NCBI RefSeq assembly: GCF_019977275.1
Contig: NZ_AP024650.1
Coordinates: 1,674,001 to 1,738,000, forward strand
Reading direction: 5' to 3'
DNA: 64,000 nt
Source of the DNA: Arthrobacter sp. StoSoilB19
GTDB taxonomy: Bacteria > Actinomycetota > Actinomycetes > Actinomycetales > Micrococcaceae
The notes below the pieces were generated by a model that was not told the origin of the DNA, did no database searches, and saw nothing but the letters and a program-made list of their open reading frames with translations. Positions 33,296-41,427 of this stretch are shown piece after piece. The position numbers and the translations under genes were made by a program. Position 1 is the first letter of the stretch. Each line of letters opens with the position of its first letter.

Positions 33296-33302
33296 GGGAT
33301 CC

Positions 33303-34550
33303 GTGGGGCCCGCAGGTACGAACCAGCCAACCGCCGCGCGCCCTCCGGGCCGCCGGCCCTCGTGCATCATGCACGTGGACATGGACGCTTTCTTTGTTTC
33401 AGTGGAACTCCGGACGCGCCCCGAGCTCCGGGGCAAGCCCGTCATTGTTGGCTTCCCCGGGGAACGCTCGGTGGTCCTCTCAGGGTCATACGAGGCCCGC
33501 GCCTTCGGTGTGAAGTCGGCGATGCCCATGGCCGTGGCCATGCGCATGTGTCCGCAGGCGGTGGTCATTGAACCCCGGCACAAGCTGTACTACGAGGTGT
33601 CCGGGCAACTGATGGCCATCTTCGAATCCATCACGGGGCTTGTGGAGCCGCTCAGCGTTGACGAGGCCTTCCTGGACGTCACGGGGGCGCTGCGGCGGCT
33701 GGGCCCGCCCAGGGGAATCGGCGAGCTCATCCGGCGGCGCGTGGCAGCGGAACTGGGCATTACTGCATCCGTGGGAATTGCGGAAACCAAGTTCGTGGCG
33801 AAGATCGCTTCAACGCGCTGCAAGCCCGACGGCCTGCTGCTCATCGGGCCGGACGAAACCGTGCCCTATCTTCACAGCCTTCCGGTAGGCGCCCTTTGGG
33901 GCGTCGGCGCCAAGACCGGAGAGGTGCTTGCCAAGATGGGAATCAGGACGGTGGCGGACGTGGCGGCGACGCCGGTGTCGTCCTTGAAGAAGGTACTGGG
34001 GGCAACGGGGGAGCACGTGCACCAGCTTGCCTGGGGCATCGATCGCCGTCCCGTTACCCCGGTACGGCTGGAAAAGAGTATCGGCGCCGAAGAGACCTTC
34101 GCCGTGGACACCGCCGATGACGCCCTCCTTCGCCGGGAACTGCTGCGGCTCTCCCACCGCACCGCCGCGCGCCTGCGGAGCTCCGGAATGGTTGCCCGGA
34201 CCGTGGCGCTGAAGCTGCGCTTCGCCGACTTTTCCACCATCACGCGCAGCAGGACAGTCCAGACTCCGGTGGACAGTGCCCAGCTGATCTACGCAGTGGT
34301 CATCCAGCTCCTGGAGTCGCTCGGGACCCGGGCCATGGCTGTGCGGCTGGTGGGAGTAAGGGCTGAGCAGCTGGAGGAAGCTGCAAGGACCTCGCTCCAG
34401 CTGAGCATCGACCGCAGGGATGACAACTGGCGGGCAGCCGAGCAGGCACTGGACGAGGTGACGCGCAAGTTCGGCAGCAAATCCGTCCTGCCCGCCCGCC
34501 TGATGGAGCACGAAAGCCGGCCGGGAGACAGTTCCCAGCGGCCCGCCTGA
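33303..34550 (+). CDS. dinB: DNA polymerase IV (Y family)
   Basis: Translesion DNA polymerase, about 415 residues. Palm-domain catalytic motifs are MHVDMDAFF (about residue 20) and PLSVDEAFLDV (about 115). YEARAFGVKSAMP and the helix-hairpin-helix GVGAKTGEVLAKMGI follow, and the little-finger domain spans about 240-370. The last 25 residues are hydrophilic. I find no C-terminal beta-clamp peptide of the classic QLxLF form (LQLSID at about 360 is the nearest). GTG 33303 is favoured by the -10 spacing; ATG 33294 would add three residues. It is divergent from the lipoprotein gene. Confidence 0.92.
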   Translation: MGPAGTNQPTAARPPGRRPSCIMHVDMDAFFVSVELRTRPELRGKPVIVGFPGERSVVLSGSYEARAFGVKSAMPMAVAMRMCPQAVVIEPRHKLYYEVSGQLMAIFESITGLVEPLSVDEAFLDVTGALRRLGPPRGIGELIRRRVAAELGITASVGIAETKFVAKIASTRCKPDGLLLIGPDETVPYLHSLPVGALWGVGAKTGEVLAKMGIRTVADVAATPVSSLKKVLGATGEHVHQLAWGIDRRPVTPVRLEKSIGAEETFAVDTADDALLRRELLRLSHRTAARLRSSGMVARTVALKLRFADFSTITRSRTVQTPVDSAQLIYAVVIQLLESLGTRAMAVRLVGVRAEQLEEAARTSLQLSIDRRDDNWRAAEQALDEVTRKFGSKSVLPARLMEHESRPGDSSQRPA

Positions 34551-34607
34551 GTGCCCGCCGGAGGGGTCCGGCAAAGTCATTGCCGTCTTTCAGATCAGCC
34601 CTCAACA

Positions 34608-34623
34608 ATCTATCCTTATAGAT
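34608..34623. promoter_or_regulatory. 16-bp palindrome upstream of the DUF3040 gene
   Basis: ATCTAT-CCTT-ATAGAT is a perfect 6-4-6 inverted repeat in AT-rich DNA, about 195 bases before the gene. Possible operator or promoter region. The rest of 34551-34816 holds the ribosome-binding site AAGGAGG (34805-34811) and no other supported feature. Confidence 0.35.
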
Positions 34624-34816
34624 ACATAGTTTTCGAGTGAATGGACTTACTGCCGGACCCTCTTGGACATGCTCCCGCTCCCGCGTACGCGTGCTGCGTT
34701 CCTGTTCTGGCCACTGTCGGCCAGGCGGGAACTTTCCAGCAACAGCAGGCGTTTCAAGGGAAGTAGAAGTAGTGGCTGGGATCAGCCCGGACGTTGGCCT
34801 ACAAAAGGAGGTCGTG

Positions 34817-35188
34817 ATGCCGCTGTCGGAGCACGAACAGAAGCTGCTTGAGCAGCTTGAGAAGCAGCTTCACGAGGACGACCCGAAGTTCGCGAACTCA
34901 ATGGGTTCGGACCCGGGACGTTCCTGGTCCACGAGGCATGTGGTTATTGGGGTCCTTTGCGCACTTGCCGGCGTCTTCCTGCTACTGGTGGGGGTCACCC
35001 TCCAGAACATCTTTGTCGGCGTCCTGGGCTTCGTGGTGATGGGCGGTGGGGTGTACTTCGCCACCATGCGCAGTTCCCGCGGGACGGCCGCGTCAAAGGC
35101 CGGCGGCGGAAAACCGGGCAAGCAGCGCAGTTCTTTCATGAGCAACCTCGAAGAGCGCTGGGACGAGCGCCGCAGGGGTGAACCCTAA
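34817..35188 (+). CDS. DUF3040 membrane protein
   Basis: 123-residue small membrane protein of the actinobacterial DUF3040 family (Rv2169c position, next to the dcw cluster). The N-terminal MPLSEHEQKLLEQLEKQLHE is the family signature, followed by DP(K/R)FA. Two adjacent membrane helices lie at about 41-63 and 66-83 (VVIGVLCALAGVFLLLVGV, IFVGVLGFVVMGGGVYF), and the tail is basic. AAGGAGG is five bases before the ATG. The family function is unknown. Constant neighbourhood with mraZ suggests an envelope role. Confidence 0.9.
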   Translation: MPLSEHEQKLLEQLEKQLHEDDPKFANSMGSDPGRSWSTRHVVIGVLCALAGVFLLLVGVTLQNIFVGVLGFVVMGGGVYFATMRSSRGTAASKAGGGKPGKQRSSFMSNLEERWDERRRGEP

Positions 35189-35250
35189 ACAGCCGGGACC
35201 TCCGGGTACCAGGCTCCTCCATTTCTCTCCCCCTCGAGGAGGGGGACTGC

Positions 35251-35282
35251 ACGAAAAGACCCGCTGCGGCGGGTCTTTTCGT
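35251..35282 (+). terminator. Terminator after the DUF3040 gene
   Basis: 14-bp stem (35251-35264 with 35269-35282), loop TGCG, ending in TTTTCGTGTTT. A smaller GC hairpin (CCCCCTC with GAGGGGG) lies just before it near 35229. Confidence 0.88.
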
Positions 35283-35350
35283 GTTTAACGGCAATTCCGC
35301 CGTCCGGGCGGCCCTGGGACTCCGGTTCGCCCCGCCCGGAGCAAAAAGTC

Positions 35351-35366
35351 CTCCACTTTCCACCAC
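35351..35366 (-). promoter_or_regulatory. Inverted distal copy of the MraZ-box block
   Basis: CTCCACTTTCCACCAC is the exact reverse complement of the block at 35440-35455, 73 bases away. Together with the terminator and the promoter it accounts for most of the 343-base gap between DUF3040 and mraZ. Confidence 0.6.
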
Positions 35367-35433
35367 GGCCTGGATTCCGCGCCATTTCAAGGACCATTTC
35401 CCATAAATTACCTGCTCACATGGCAGTTTCGCG

Positions 35434-35465
35434 TTGACTGTGGTGGAAAGTGGAGTAATGTGGAG
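35434..35465 (+). promoter_or_regulatory. mraZ (dcw) promoter with three MraZ boxes
   Basis: TTGACT (35434-35439), a 16-bp spacer and TAATGT (35456-35461) form a good promoter. GTGGTG (35440), GTGGAG (35450) and GTGGAG (35460) recur with a 10-bp period through the spacer and -10, the phased-repeat layout by which MraZ represses its own operon in other bacteria. Confidence 0.7.
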
Positions 35466-35531
35466 GACATAAGAGGGTGGTTGCAACATTAGGGGATGTG
35501 CAGTTCCTGACTACGGACAGGCGGTGGGCCA

Positions 35532-35960
35532 GTGTTTCTGGGCACACACTCGCCGCGTCTGGATGAAAAGGGACGGATCATTCTCCCCGCCAAGTTCCGC
35601 GAGGAGCTTGCCAGCGGCCTGGTGCTCACGAGGGGCCAGGAACGTTGCATCTACGTCTTCAGCGAGAAGGAATTTGCACGGGTCCACGAGCAAATGCGGG
35701 AGGCGCCAATCTCCTCCAAGCAGGCACGTGACTATATCCGCGTATTTCTCTCTGGAGCCTCTGACGAGGTACCTGACAAGCAGGGGCGCGTGACCATTCC
35801 ACCGGCGCTCCGGGAGTATGCAGGACTCGGAAGGGAACTTGCCGTCATCGGCGCCGGTACCCGCGCCGAGATCTGGGACGCCCAGGCTTGGAATGAATAC
35901 CTTGCGGAGAAGGAAACAGCCTTTTCCGAAACTGACGATCCCATTCCGGGCATTCTCTGA
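35532..35960 (+). CDS. mraZ: Transcriptional regulator MraZ
   Basis: 142-residue AbrB-like protein that forms ring oligomers, binds phased repeats upstream of the dcw operon and controls it. The two half-domains show [14 protein letters not shown] (about residue 10) and [14 protein letters not shown] (about residue 82). The GTG start is at the family's normal position ([15 protein letters not shown]). The mRNA leader from the predicted start site is about 65 bases. rsmH follows after a 167-base gap that holds no gene I can support. Confidence 0.95.
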   Translation: MFLGTHSPRLDEKGRIILPAKFREELASGLVLTRGQERCIYVFSEKEFARVHEQMREAPISSKQARDYIRVFLSGASDEVPDKQGRVTIPPALREYAGLGRELAVIGAGTRAEIWDAQAWNEYLAEKETAFSETDDPIPGIL

Positions 35961-36127
35961 ATTCCGGAGCGGGGCGGCAGGTGGCTTCTTGGATGAGATC
36001 TCCAGCCGGCCCACCGGCTGCCAACCTGGCTCACCTTCCCCGGAGCCAGGCGGGCGGAACGGTAGGCACGGATGGGGATCTGGTCCCAGAAGCAGCAGGT
36101 GACAACGACGGCGGGAAAGGACCAGGC

Positions 36128-37120
36128 ATGACCGATCAACCCAAGCCCACGTCCGAACGCCATGTGCCGGTCCTTCGCGACCGGTGCATCAATTTGTTGG
36201 CACCGGGATTCGAAGCAGCAAGGCTCCGCGGCGAGACCCCCATCGCGGTGGACGCCACCCTTGGCATGGGCGGTCATTCCGAGGCGATGCTCCAGCGGTT
36301 TCCCGACCTCCACCTCATCGGCATTGACCGTGACGAGGAAGCACTCTCCCTGGCGGGGGAGCGGCTGGCTCCGTTCGCCGCCCGGATCGACCTGGTCCAC
36401 GCGGTGTACGACGAGATCCAGGACGTCCTGGAGGACCTCGGTGTGGCTGAAGTGCACGGGATCCTGATGGACCTGGGTGTTTCCTCCCTGCAGCTGGATG
36501 AGCGTGAACGCGGTTTCGCCTACTCATTTGACGCGCCCCTGGACATGCGCATGGACACCAGCCGGGGCCAGACCGCGGCGGACGTGGTCAATACCTACAG
36601 CGAAGAGGACCTGGTCCGGATTATCCGCAAATGGGGCGAGGAAAAGTTCGCCGGACGGATTGCCAACAGGATCGTCGCGGCACGGGCCATCAAACCGTTC
36701 ACCACCACCGGCGAACTGGTGGAGCAGATCCGTTCCGTGGTTCCCGCTTCTGCAGCGAAGTCCGGTGGACATCCTGCCAAGCGGACCTTTCAGGCCCTCA
36801 GGATCGAGGTCAACGAGGAACTCGACGTCCTGGAGCGTGCCGTCCCCGCCGCCGTGGCCTCCCTGGCTATCGGGGGCCGCATCGTGGTCATGTCCTACCA
36901 CTCCCTGGAGGACAAAATCGTCAAAGGCGTTCTCCAGGCCCGCTCCAAGTCTTCCGCTCCCCTTGGCTTCCCCGTTGAGCTGGAAGAACACAAGCCCGAA
37001 CTCAAGACCCTGACCAAAGGCACCGAGGTGCCCACCGCCGTCGAAATCGCCGAAAATCCGCGCGCTGCCTCCGCCAGGCTCCGCGCGGCAGAACGAATCA
37101 GAGCCAGGAGAGCTGCATGA
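36128..37120 (+). CDS. rsmH: 16S rRNA (cytosine-1402 N4)-methyltransferase
   Basis: SAM-dependent methyltransferase (MraW) that modifies C1402 in the ribosomal P site. HVPVLRDRC at the start, [10 protein letters not shown] (SAM motif I, about residue 41), [22 protein letters not shown], and the C-terminal [11 protein letters not shown] are all family marks. At 330 residues it is normal. ATG 36128 has GGAAAGGA upstream; open frame before it encodes non-conserved residues. It overlaps ftsL by four bases (ATGA). Confidence 0.95.
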   Translation: MTDQPKPTSERHVPVLRDRCINLLAPGFEAARLRGETPIAVDATLGMGGHSEAMLQRFPDLHLIGIDRDEEALSLAGERLAPFAARIDLVHAVYDEIQDVLEDLGVAEVHGILMDLGVSSLQLDERERGFAYSFDAPLDMRMDTSRGQTAADVVNTYSEEDLVRIIRKWGEEKFAGRIANRIVAARAIKPFTTTGELVEQIRSVVPASAAKSGGHPAKRTFQALRIEVNEELDVLERAVPAAVASLAIGGRIVVMSYHSLEDKIVKGVLQARSKSSAPLGFPVELEEHKPELKTLTKGTEVPTAVEIAENPRAASARLRAAERIRARRAA

Positions 37121-37839
37121 GCACCGCCGCCGTCAAGAACTTTCCCGTTGTCTCAGGCAGTTCGGCGGCCGACACCCGGCGCGCGGCCGACCCCGCCGGT
37201 GGACGGAAGGGCCGCACCCCGCTTTCCGTGGTCCGCACTGCGCCGCGGAAACGCCGGGCGCCGTTCGTCGTCCTTTGCTTTGCCATGCTCGCAGTGGCGT
37301 TGATGGCGGTGCTGGTCCTGAATATCTCGGTGTCCACCGCCCAGTACCAGCTGGTGGAACTGCGTGCCAAGCAGAGCACGCTGACCAAGACGAACCAGGA
37401 CCTCACCCAGCAGGTGCAGAACTTCGAGGCCCCGCAGAACCTGGCGGCCAAGGCCACCGAACTGGGAATGGTGGCCTCCACCGTCAAAGGCCAGATCGAC
37501 CTGTCCACGCTGTCAGTGACAGGAAAGGCCACGCCTGCGGTCAAGGGCGCAGCAGCGGGAGCCGTTATCCCATCGCCGGCGGTGGCCGGACAGCTTATTG
37601 TGCCGCCTGCGTCCAAGGGTGACACGGCGGACAAGGCCAGGACGGCAGAAACCGGCAAGGCTCCTGCCGCCGCTCCCTCCGCCGGCGCTGCCCAGGCCCC
37701 TGCTGCCCAGGCCGCTGCCGCGCAGGCTGCCGCTGCCGCGCAGGCTGCCGCTGCGGCTGCGGCTGCCGCGGCAACTCCGGCGCCCGAGCTTCACGGCGGC
37801 TCTGTTCCGGCGCCCCAGCAGAAGGTCCCCGGACAGTAG
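37117..37839 (+). CDS. ftsL: FtsL-like divisome membrane protein with Ala-rich tail
   Basis: 240-residue bitopic protein at the ftsL position, between rsmH and ftsI. A basic cytoplasmic N-terminus of about 48 residues, one membrane helix (about 49-70, [18 protein letters not shown]) and a short coiled coil (about 75-110, [20 protein letters not shown]) match FtsL/DivIC, which link FtsQ to the FtsW-FtsI synthase. Unusual is the extracellular tail of over 100 residues that is mostly Ala with Pro and Gln (about 175-225), encoded by imperfect GCTGCCGCG-type repeats. The start overlaps the rsmH stop. Confidence 0.85.
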   Translation: MSTAAVKNFPVVSGSSAADTRRAADPAGGRKGRTPLSVVRTAPRKRRAPFVVLCFAMLAVALMAVLVLNISVSTAQYQLVELRAKQSTLTKTNQDLTQQVQNFEAPQNLAAKATELGMVASTVKGQIDLSTLSVTGKATPAVKGAAAGAVIPSPAVAGQLIVPPASKGDTADKARTAETGKAPAAAPSAGAAQAPAAQAAAAQAAAAAQAAAAAAAAAATPAPELHGGSVPAPQQKVPGQ

Positions 37840-37887
37840 GCCAGCAGGCAGGTCAGGCAGCAGCGTCGAGCAGCAAGGAATATCACG

Positions 37888-39693
37888 GTGGCGGAGACGA
37901 CCGGCAAAGCAGGAAAAAGCAAGGAACCCAACGCCACCAAGCGCTTGCGACTGGGACTGGGCGTCATGCTCACGCTCCTGCTGGTGGTGGGCGGGAAGCT
38001 CTTCCTGGTCCAGGGGCTTGACGTCGGCGGCATGGCCGAAGCGGCACTGAACAGCCGGATGACCTCGGCGATCCTTCCGGCCGAGCGCGGCAGCATCCTG
38101 GACTCACGCGGCACTGTTCTTGCCAACAGCGTGATCCGGTACAACATCGTGGTGGACCAGCGCGTCAACACCAAAACGGACGCCTACAAACGCCTCGAGC
38201 CCCAGGCCGACGGCCACGACAAACTGGTGGACGTCAGCCGCGACCAGGCGATCTCAGAACTTGCCGCGGCATTGGGCATGGACTCAAACGCGGTCCGTGA
38301 CGCAGTGACAGGGGAACAGCCCTATTACATTGTGGCCAAGGACGTAAAGCCCGACGTCGAGGACCGCATCTCCAAGCTCCAGGTGCCCGGCATCGTGGCC
38401 GAGGGCGTCAGCAAACGCGTCTACCCCAACGGCGCCGTGGCCGGGGGAGTTGTGGGCTTCCTCCAGGACGGCACCACGGGCCAGGCAGGCATCGAGCAGA
38501 CGCAGGACGACCAGCTCAAGGGCAAAGACGGCAAGCGCCTGTTCGAGATCGGTGCCGACGGGCTCCGCATCCCGGTGGGTCTTGACGAGCTGACCCCACC
38601 GCAAAACGGCAAGGACGTCAAACTCACGCTCAATTCCGATCTTCAGTACTTTGCCCAGCAGGCCATCCAGAGCCAGGCGGACAAACTCAGTGCCGAATGG
38701 GGCGTCATCATTGTGATGGACGCCAAGACCGGGAACCTCCTGGCCCTGGCTGATACCAACTCCCCGGACCCCAACAACCCGGGGCTGGTGGCGGCCAAGG
38801 ACCGCGGCGTCCGTTCCGTGACGGCCGCCTATGAGCCCGGCTCGGTGGAGAAGATGATGACGGCTGCAGCCGTCATCGACGAGGGACTCGCCAGCCCCCT
38901 GGACCATTTCACTATTCCACCCACCTACACCGTGGACGGCCAGACCTTCAGCGACGCGTTTGCCCATGGCACCGAGGAACGGACACTGGCCGGCATCATC
39001 GGTTACTCCATGAACACCGGAACGGTTATGGCCGGACAGCGGCTCAGCAAGGAACAACGCTACGACTGGCTGAAGAAGTTCGGCATCGGCGAGGCACCGG
39101 ACATCGGACTTCCCGCCACGGCATCGGGCATCCTCACGCCGGCGGACCAATGGGACGGACGCCAGCAGTACACCGTCCTGTTCGGGCAGGGCGTTTCGCA
39201 GTCCACCCTCCAGACAGTCCGTGCCTACCAGAGCATCGCGAACAACGGCGTCATGCTGCAGCCGCGGCTGATCGATTCCTACATTTCCCCCGACGGCGCC
39301 GAGGAGAAAGTGCCGGCCCAGCCGTCGCGGCAGATTGTCTCCGAAAGCACGGCCCAACAGGTCCAGGACATCCTTGAAAGCGCTGTCACCGAAGGCGAAA
39401 TCAAGGACGCCGGGATCGACGGCTACCGCGTTGGGGCCAAGACCGGCACGTCCGAATCACCGTGCGACGACGGCAAGTCCGGCTACTGCGGGTACACGGC
39501 CTCCATCGTGGGAATGGCGCCGATGGATGATCCGCGGTTTATTGTGGAGGTGGTGCTCCAGCGGCCGAAGGGCAGCATCTACGGCATCACCAACGGACCG
39601 GTGTTCCGGTCCGTCATGAGCCAGACGCTGCGGACCTACAACGTCCAGCCTTCCACCGGCCAGCCGGCCAGAATGCCTCAGTACGCCAAGTAG
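37888..39693 (+). CDS. ftsI: Septal peptidoglycan transpeptidase (PBP2b/FtsI)
   Basis: Class B penicillin-binding protein of 601 residues that cross-links septal peptidoglycan with FtsW. An N-terminal membrane helix (about 24-46), dimerisation domain and transpeptidase follow one another. Active-site motifs are SVEK (nucleophile Ser near 318), SMN (near 374) and KTGTSES (near 518). Two Cys residues just after KTG (SPCDDGKSGYCGYT) could form a disulfide loop. The GTG start is 48 bases after ftsL. A 96-base gap with a hairpin separates it from murE. Confidence 0.95.
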   Translation: MAETTGKAGKSKEPNATKRLRLGLGVMLTLLLVVGGKLFLVQGLDVGGMAEAALNSRMTSAILPAERGSILDSRGTVLANSVIRYNIVVDQRVNTKTDAYKRLEPQADGHDKLVDVSRDQAISELAAALGMDSNAVRDAVTGEQPYYIVAKDVKPDVEDRISKLQVPGIVAEGVSKRVYPNGAVAGGVVGFLQDGTTGQAGIEQTQDDQLKGKDGKRLFEIGADGLRIPVGLDELTPPQNGKDVKLTLNSDLQYFAQQAIQSQADKLSAEWGVIIVMDAKTGNLLALADTNSPDPNNPGLVAAKDRGVRSVTAAYEPGSVEKMMTAAAVIDEGLASPLDHFTIPPTYTVDGQTFSDAFAHGTEERTLAGIIGYSMNTGTVMAGQRLSKEQRYDWLKKFGIGEAPDIGLPATASGILTPADQWDGRQQYTVLFGQGVSQSTLQTVRAYQSIANNGVMLQPRLIDSYISPDGAEEKVPAQPSRQIVSESTAQQVQDILESAVTEGEIKDAGIDGYRVGAKTGTSESPCDDGKSGYCGYTASIVGMAPMDDPRFIVEVVLQRPKGSIYGITNGPVFRSVMSQTLRTYNVQPSTGQPARMPQYAK

Positions 39694-39738
39694 CAGCTGC
39701 GCCACGCCGGAAGTACCAGCAGCATCCAGCGCATCACA

Positions 39739-39765
39739 GTGCCCGGCGCGAACCATGCCGGGCAC
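39739..39765 (+). other. Hairpin between ftsI and murE
   Basis: Perfect 9-bp stem GTGCCCGGC (39739-39747) with GCCGGGCAC (39757-39765) and a nine-base loop, without a T-tract. It lies 24 bases before the murE start and may modulate read-through or translation. Confidence 0.5.
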
Positions 39766-39789
39766 GCACTAGCACCATCGGAGATCCCC

Positions 39790-41421
39790 TTGTCAGAGTT
39801 CACCACGCCCGGCAACGACACGGCCCGGGACGACACGCCGGGCCGCTTCCGGCCTGCAGCCGTAGCGGCCGTGCCGCTGGCCGCCGTCGGACAGGCCGTT
39901 GGCGTAGCCGTCCCCGCCCCCGCCGCCGACGTGGAAATCACTGGCATCTCGATCAACTCACGCACCGTGGAGCCCGGCGACCTGTATGTGGCCCTCCCCG
40001 GGGCAAGCAGGCACGGGGCTGACTTCGCCACGGATGCCATCGGGGCCGGAGCTGCCGCCGTCCTCACGGACGAGGCCGGGGCGCGCCTGCTTGCCCTGTC
40101 CGCGGACACGCCCGTGCCCGTGCTCGTCCTCGACAATCCGCGCAACGAGGTGGGCCCCCTCTCCGCCATGATTTACCGGAGCCAGTCCGGCGACGGCCGC
40201 CCGCTGCAGCTTTTCGGCGTCACCGGGACCAACGGGAAGACCACCACCACCTACTTCATCACCTCCCTGCTGCGTGCACTGGGCCGCCAGCCGGGCCTGA
40301 TCGGCACCATCGAGATCCTGGCCGGCGCAGAGCCGATCCCCAGCCTCCTCACCACGCCGGAATCGCCCGAAGTCCACGGGCTCCTCGCCCTCATGCACGA
40401 ACGCGGGCTCGACACCGCAGCCATGGAGGTGTCCTCCCACGCCATCTCGTACCAGCGGGTGGATGGCCTGCTCTTCGACGTCGCCGGATTCACCAACCTC
40501 ACCCAGGACCACCTGGACCTGCACCACACCATGGACGGCTACTTCGCCACCAAAGCCGAACTCTTCACACCGGGGCGCGCCAGGGCTGCCGTGGTGACGG
40601 TCGACGACGAGTGGGGACGGCGCCTGGCCGCCACCACCCAGGTGCCCGTCACCACGCTCAGCACCAGCGGCCAGGCCGCCGCGGACTGGACGGTCAGCGC
40701 TGCCTCGCCGCGCGGGCTCGGTACCGACTTCACCCTGACCGGGCCGGCCGGCGCCGTCCTGAACATCCACACCGGTTTGCCCGGCAGTTTCAACGTTGCC
40801 AACGCGGCCCTGGCGACGCTCATGGTGCTCACGTCCGGGGTGGAAGTCCCCGACCTCCAGGCCGCCCTGGACAGCAGCGACCCGTTCACCGTGGCCGTGC
40901 CGGGACGGATGCAGCTGGTCGCCGAGCAGCCCGCCGCCGTGGTGGACTTCGCGCACAACACCGACGCCCTGGCGCGGGCCCTGGAGGCAGTCCGCTCGCC
41001 GGAACCGGACTCCCGCCTGATCGTTGTCTTCGGCGCCACAGGCCAGCGGGACCAGGGCAAGCGGCCGGCCATGGGAGCCATTGCCGCCCGGCTTGCTGAC
41101 ACCGTGATCATCACCGATGACGACCCGCACGACGAAGACGCAGCAGCCATCCGGGCTGACGTGCTCGGCGGTGCCCGGGAGGCCGTGGAAAAGGAATCCC
41201 TGCAGGCTGACATCCTTGAGGTCTTTCCGCGGGACGAGGCCATCCGGCACGCCGCAGCGTTGGCGCGGCCGCAGGACACCATCCTGGTGGCAGGCCGCGG
41301 CCACGAGGTCTGGCAGGAAGTGAAGGGTGTGAACCTCGCCCTGGACGACAGGGTGGAGCTGCGCAGCGCCTTGACAGCCAGGGGATTCAACGTTCTCCAC
41401 GACGACCGGATAGAGTCCTAG
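39790..41421 (+). CDS. murE: UDP-MurNAc-L-Ala-D-Glu ligase (MurE), probably L-lysine-adding
   Basis: Adds the third stem-peptide residue to the cell-wall precursor. The ATP loop GTNGKTTTT is near residue 147; SRTVEPGDLYVAL and EVSSHAISYQRVDG are conserved. The substrate loop reads DDDPHDED (about residue 443) where meso-diaminopimelate enzymes have DNPR; loss of that Arg suggests lysine as substrate, fitting Arthrobacter A3-alpha peptidoglycan. TTG 39790 is chosen: GGAGAT lies seven bases before it, while the in-frame GTG 39739 sits inside a hairpin. Product of 543 residues with a roughly 45-residue N-terminal extension. Confidence 0.92.
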   Translation: MSEFTTPGNDTARDDTPGRFRPAAVAAVPLAAVGQAVGVAVPAPAADVEITGISINSRTVEPGDLYVALPGASRHGADFATDAIGAGAAAVLTDEAGARLLALSADTPVPVLVLDNPRNEVGPLSAMIYRSQSGDGRPLQLFGVTGTNGKTTTTYFITSLLRALGRQPGLIGTIEILAGAEPIPSLLTTPESPEVHGLLALMHERGLDTAAMEVSSHAISYQRVDGLLFDVAGFTNLTQDHLDLHHTMDGYFATKAELFTPGRARAAVVTVDDEWGRRLAATTQVPVTTLSTSGQAAADWTVSAASPRGLGTDFTLTGPAGAVLNIHTGLPGSFNVANAALATLMVLTSGVEVPDLQAALDSSDPFTVAVPGRMQLVAEQPAAVVDFAHNTDALARALEAVRSPEPDSRLIVVFGATGQRDQGKRPAMGAIAARLADTVIITDDDPHDEDAAAIRADVLGGAREAVEKESLQADILEVFPRDEAIRHAAALARPQDTILVAGRGHEVWQEVKGVNLALDDRVELRSALTARGFNVLHDDRIES

Positions 41422-41427
41422 ACCGAG

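Noticed and set aside
33241..33302. LexA/SOS box before dinB
   Set aside because: No GAAC-N4-GTTC-type palindrome is present in the region.
39739..39789. GTG 39739 as the murE start
   Set aside because: It would lie in the stem of a perfect hairpin, lacks a ribosome-binding site and adds non-conserved residues.
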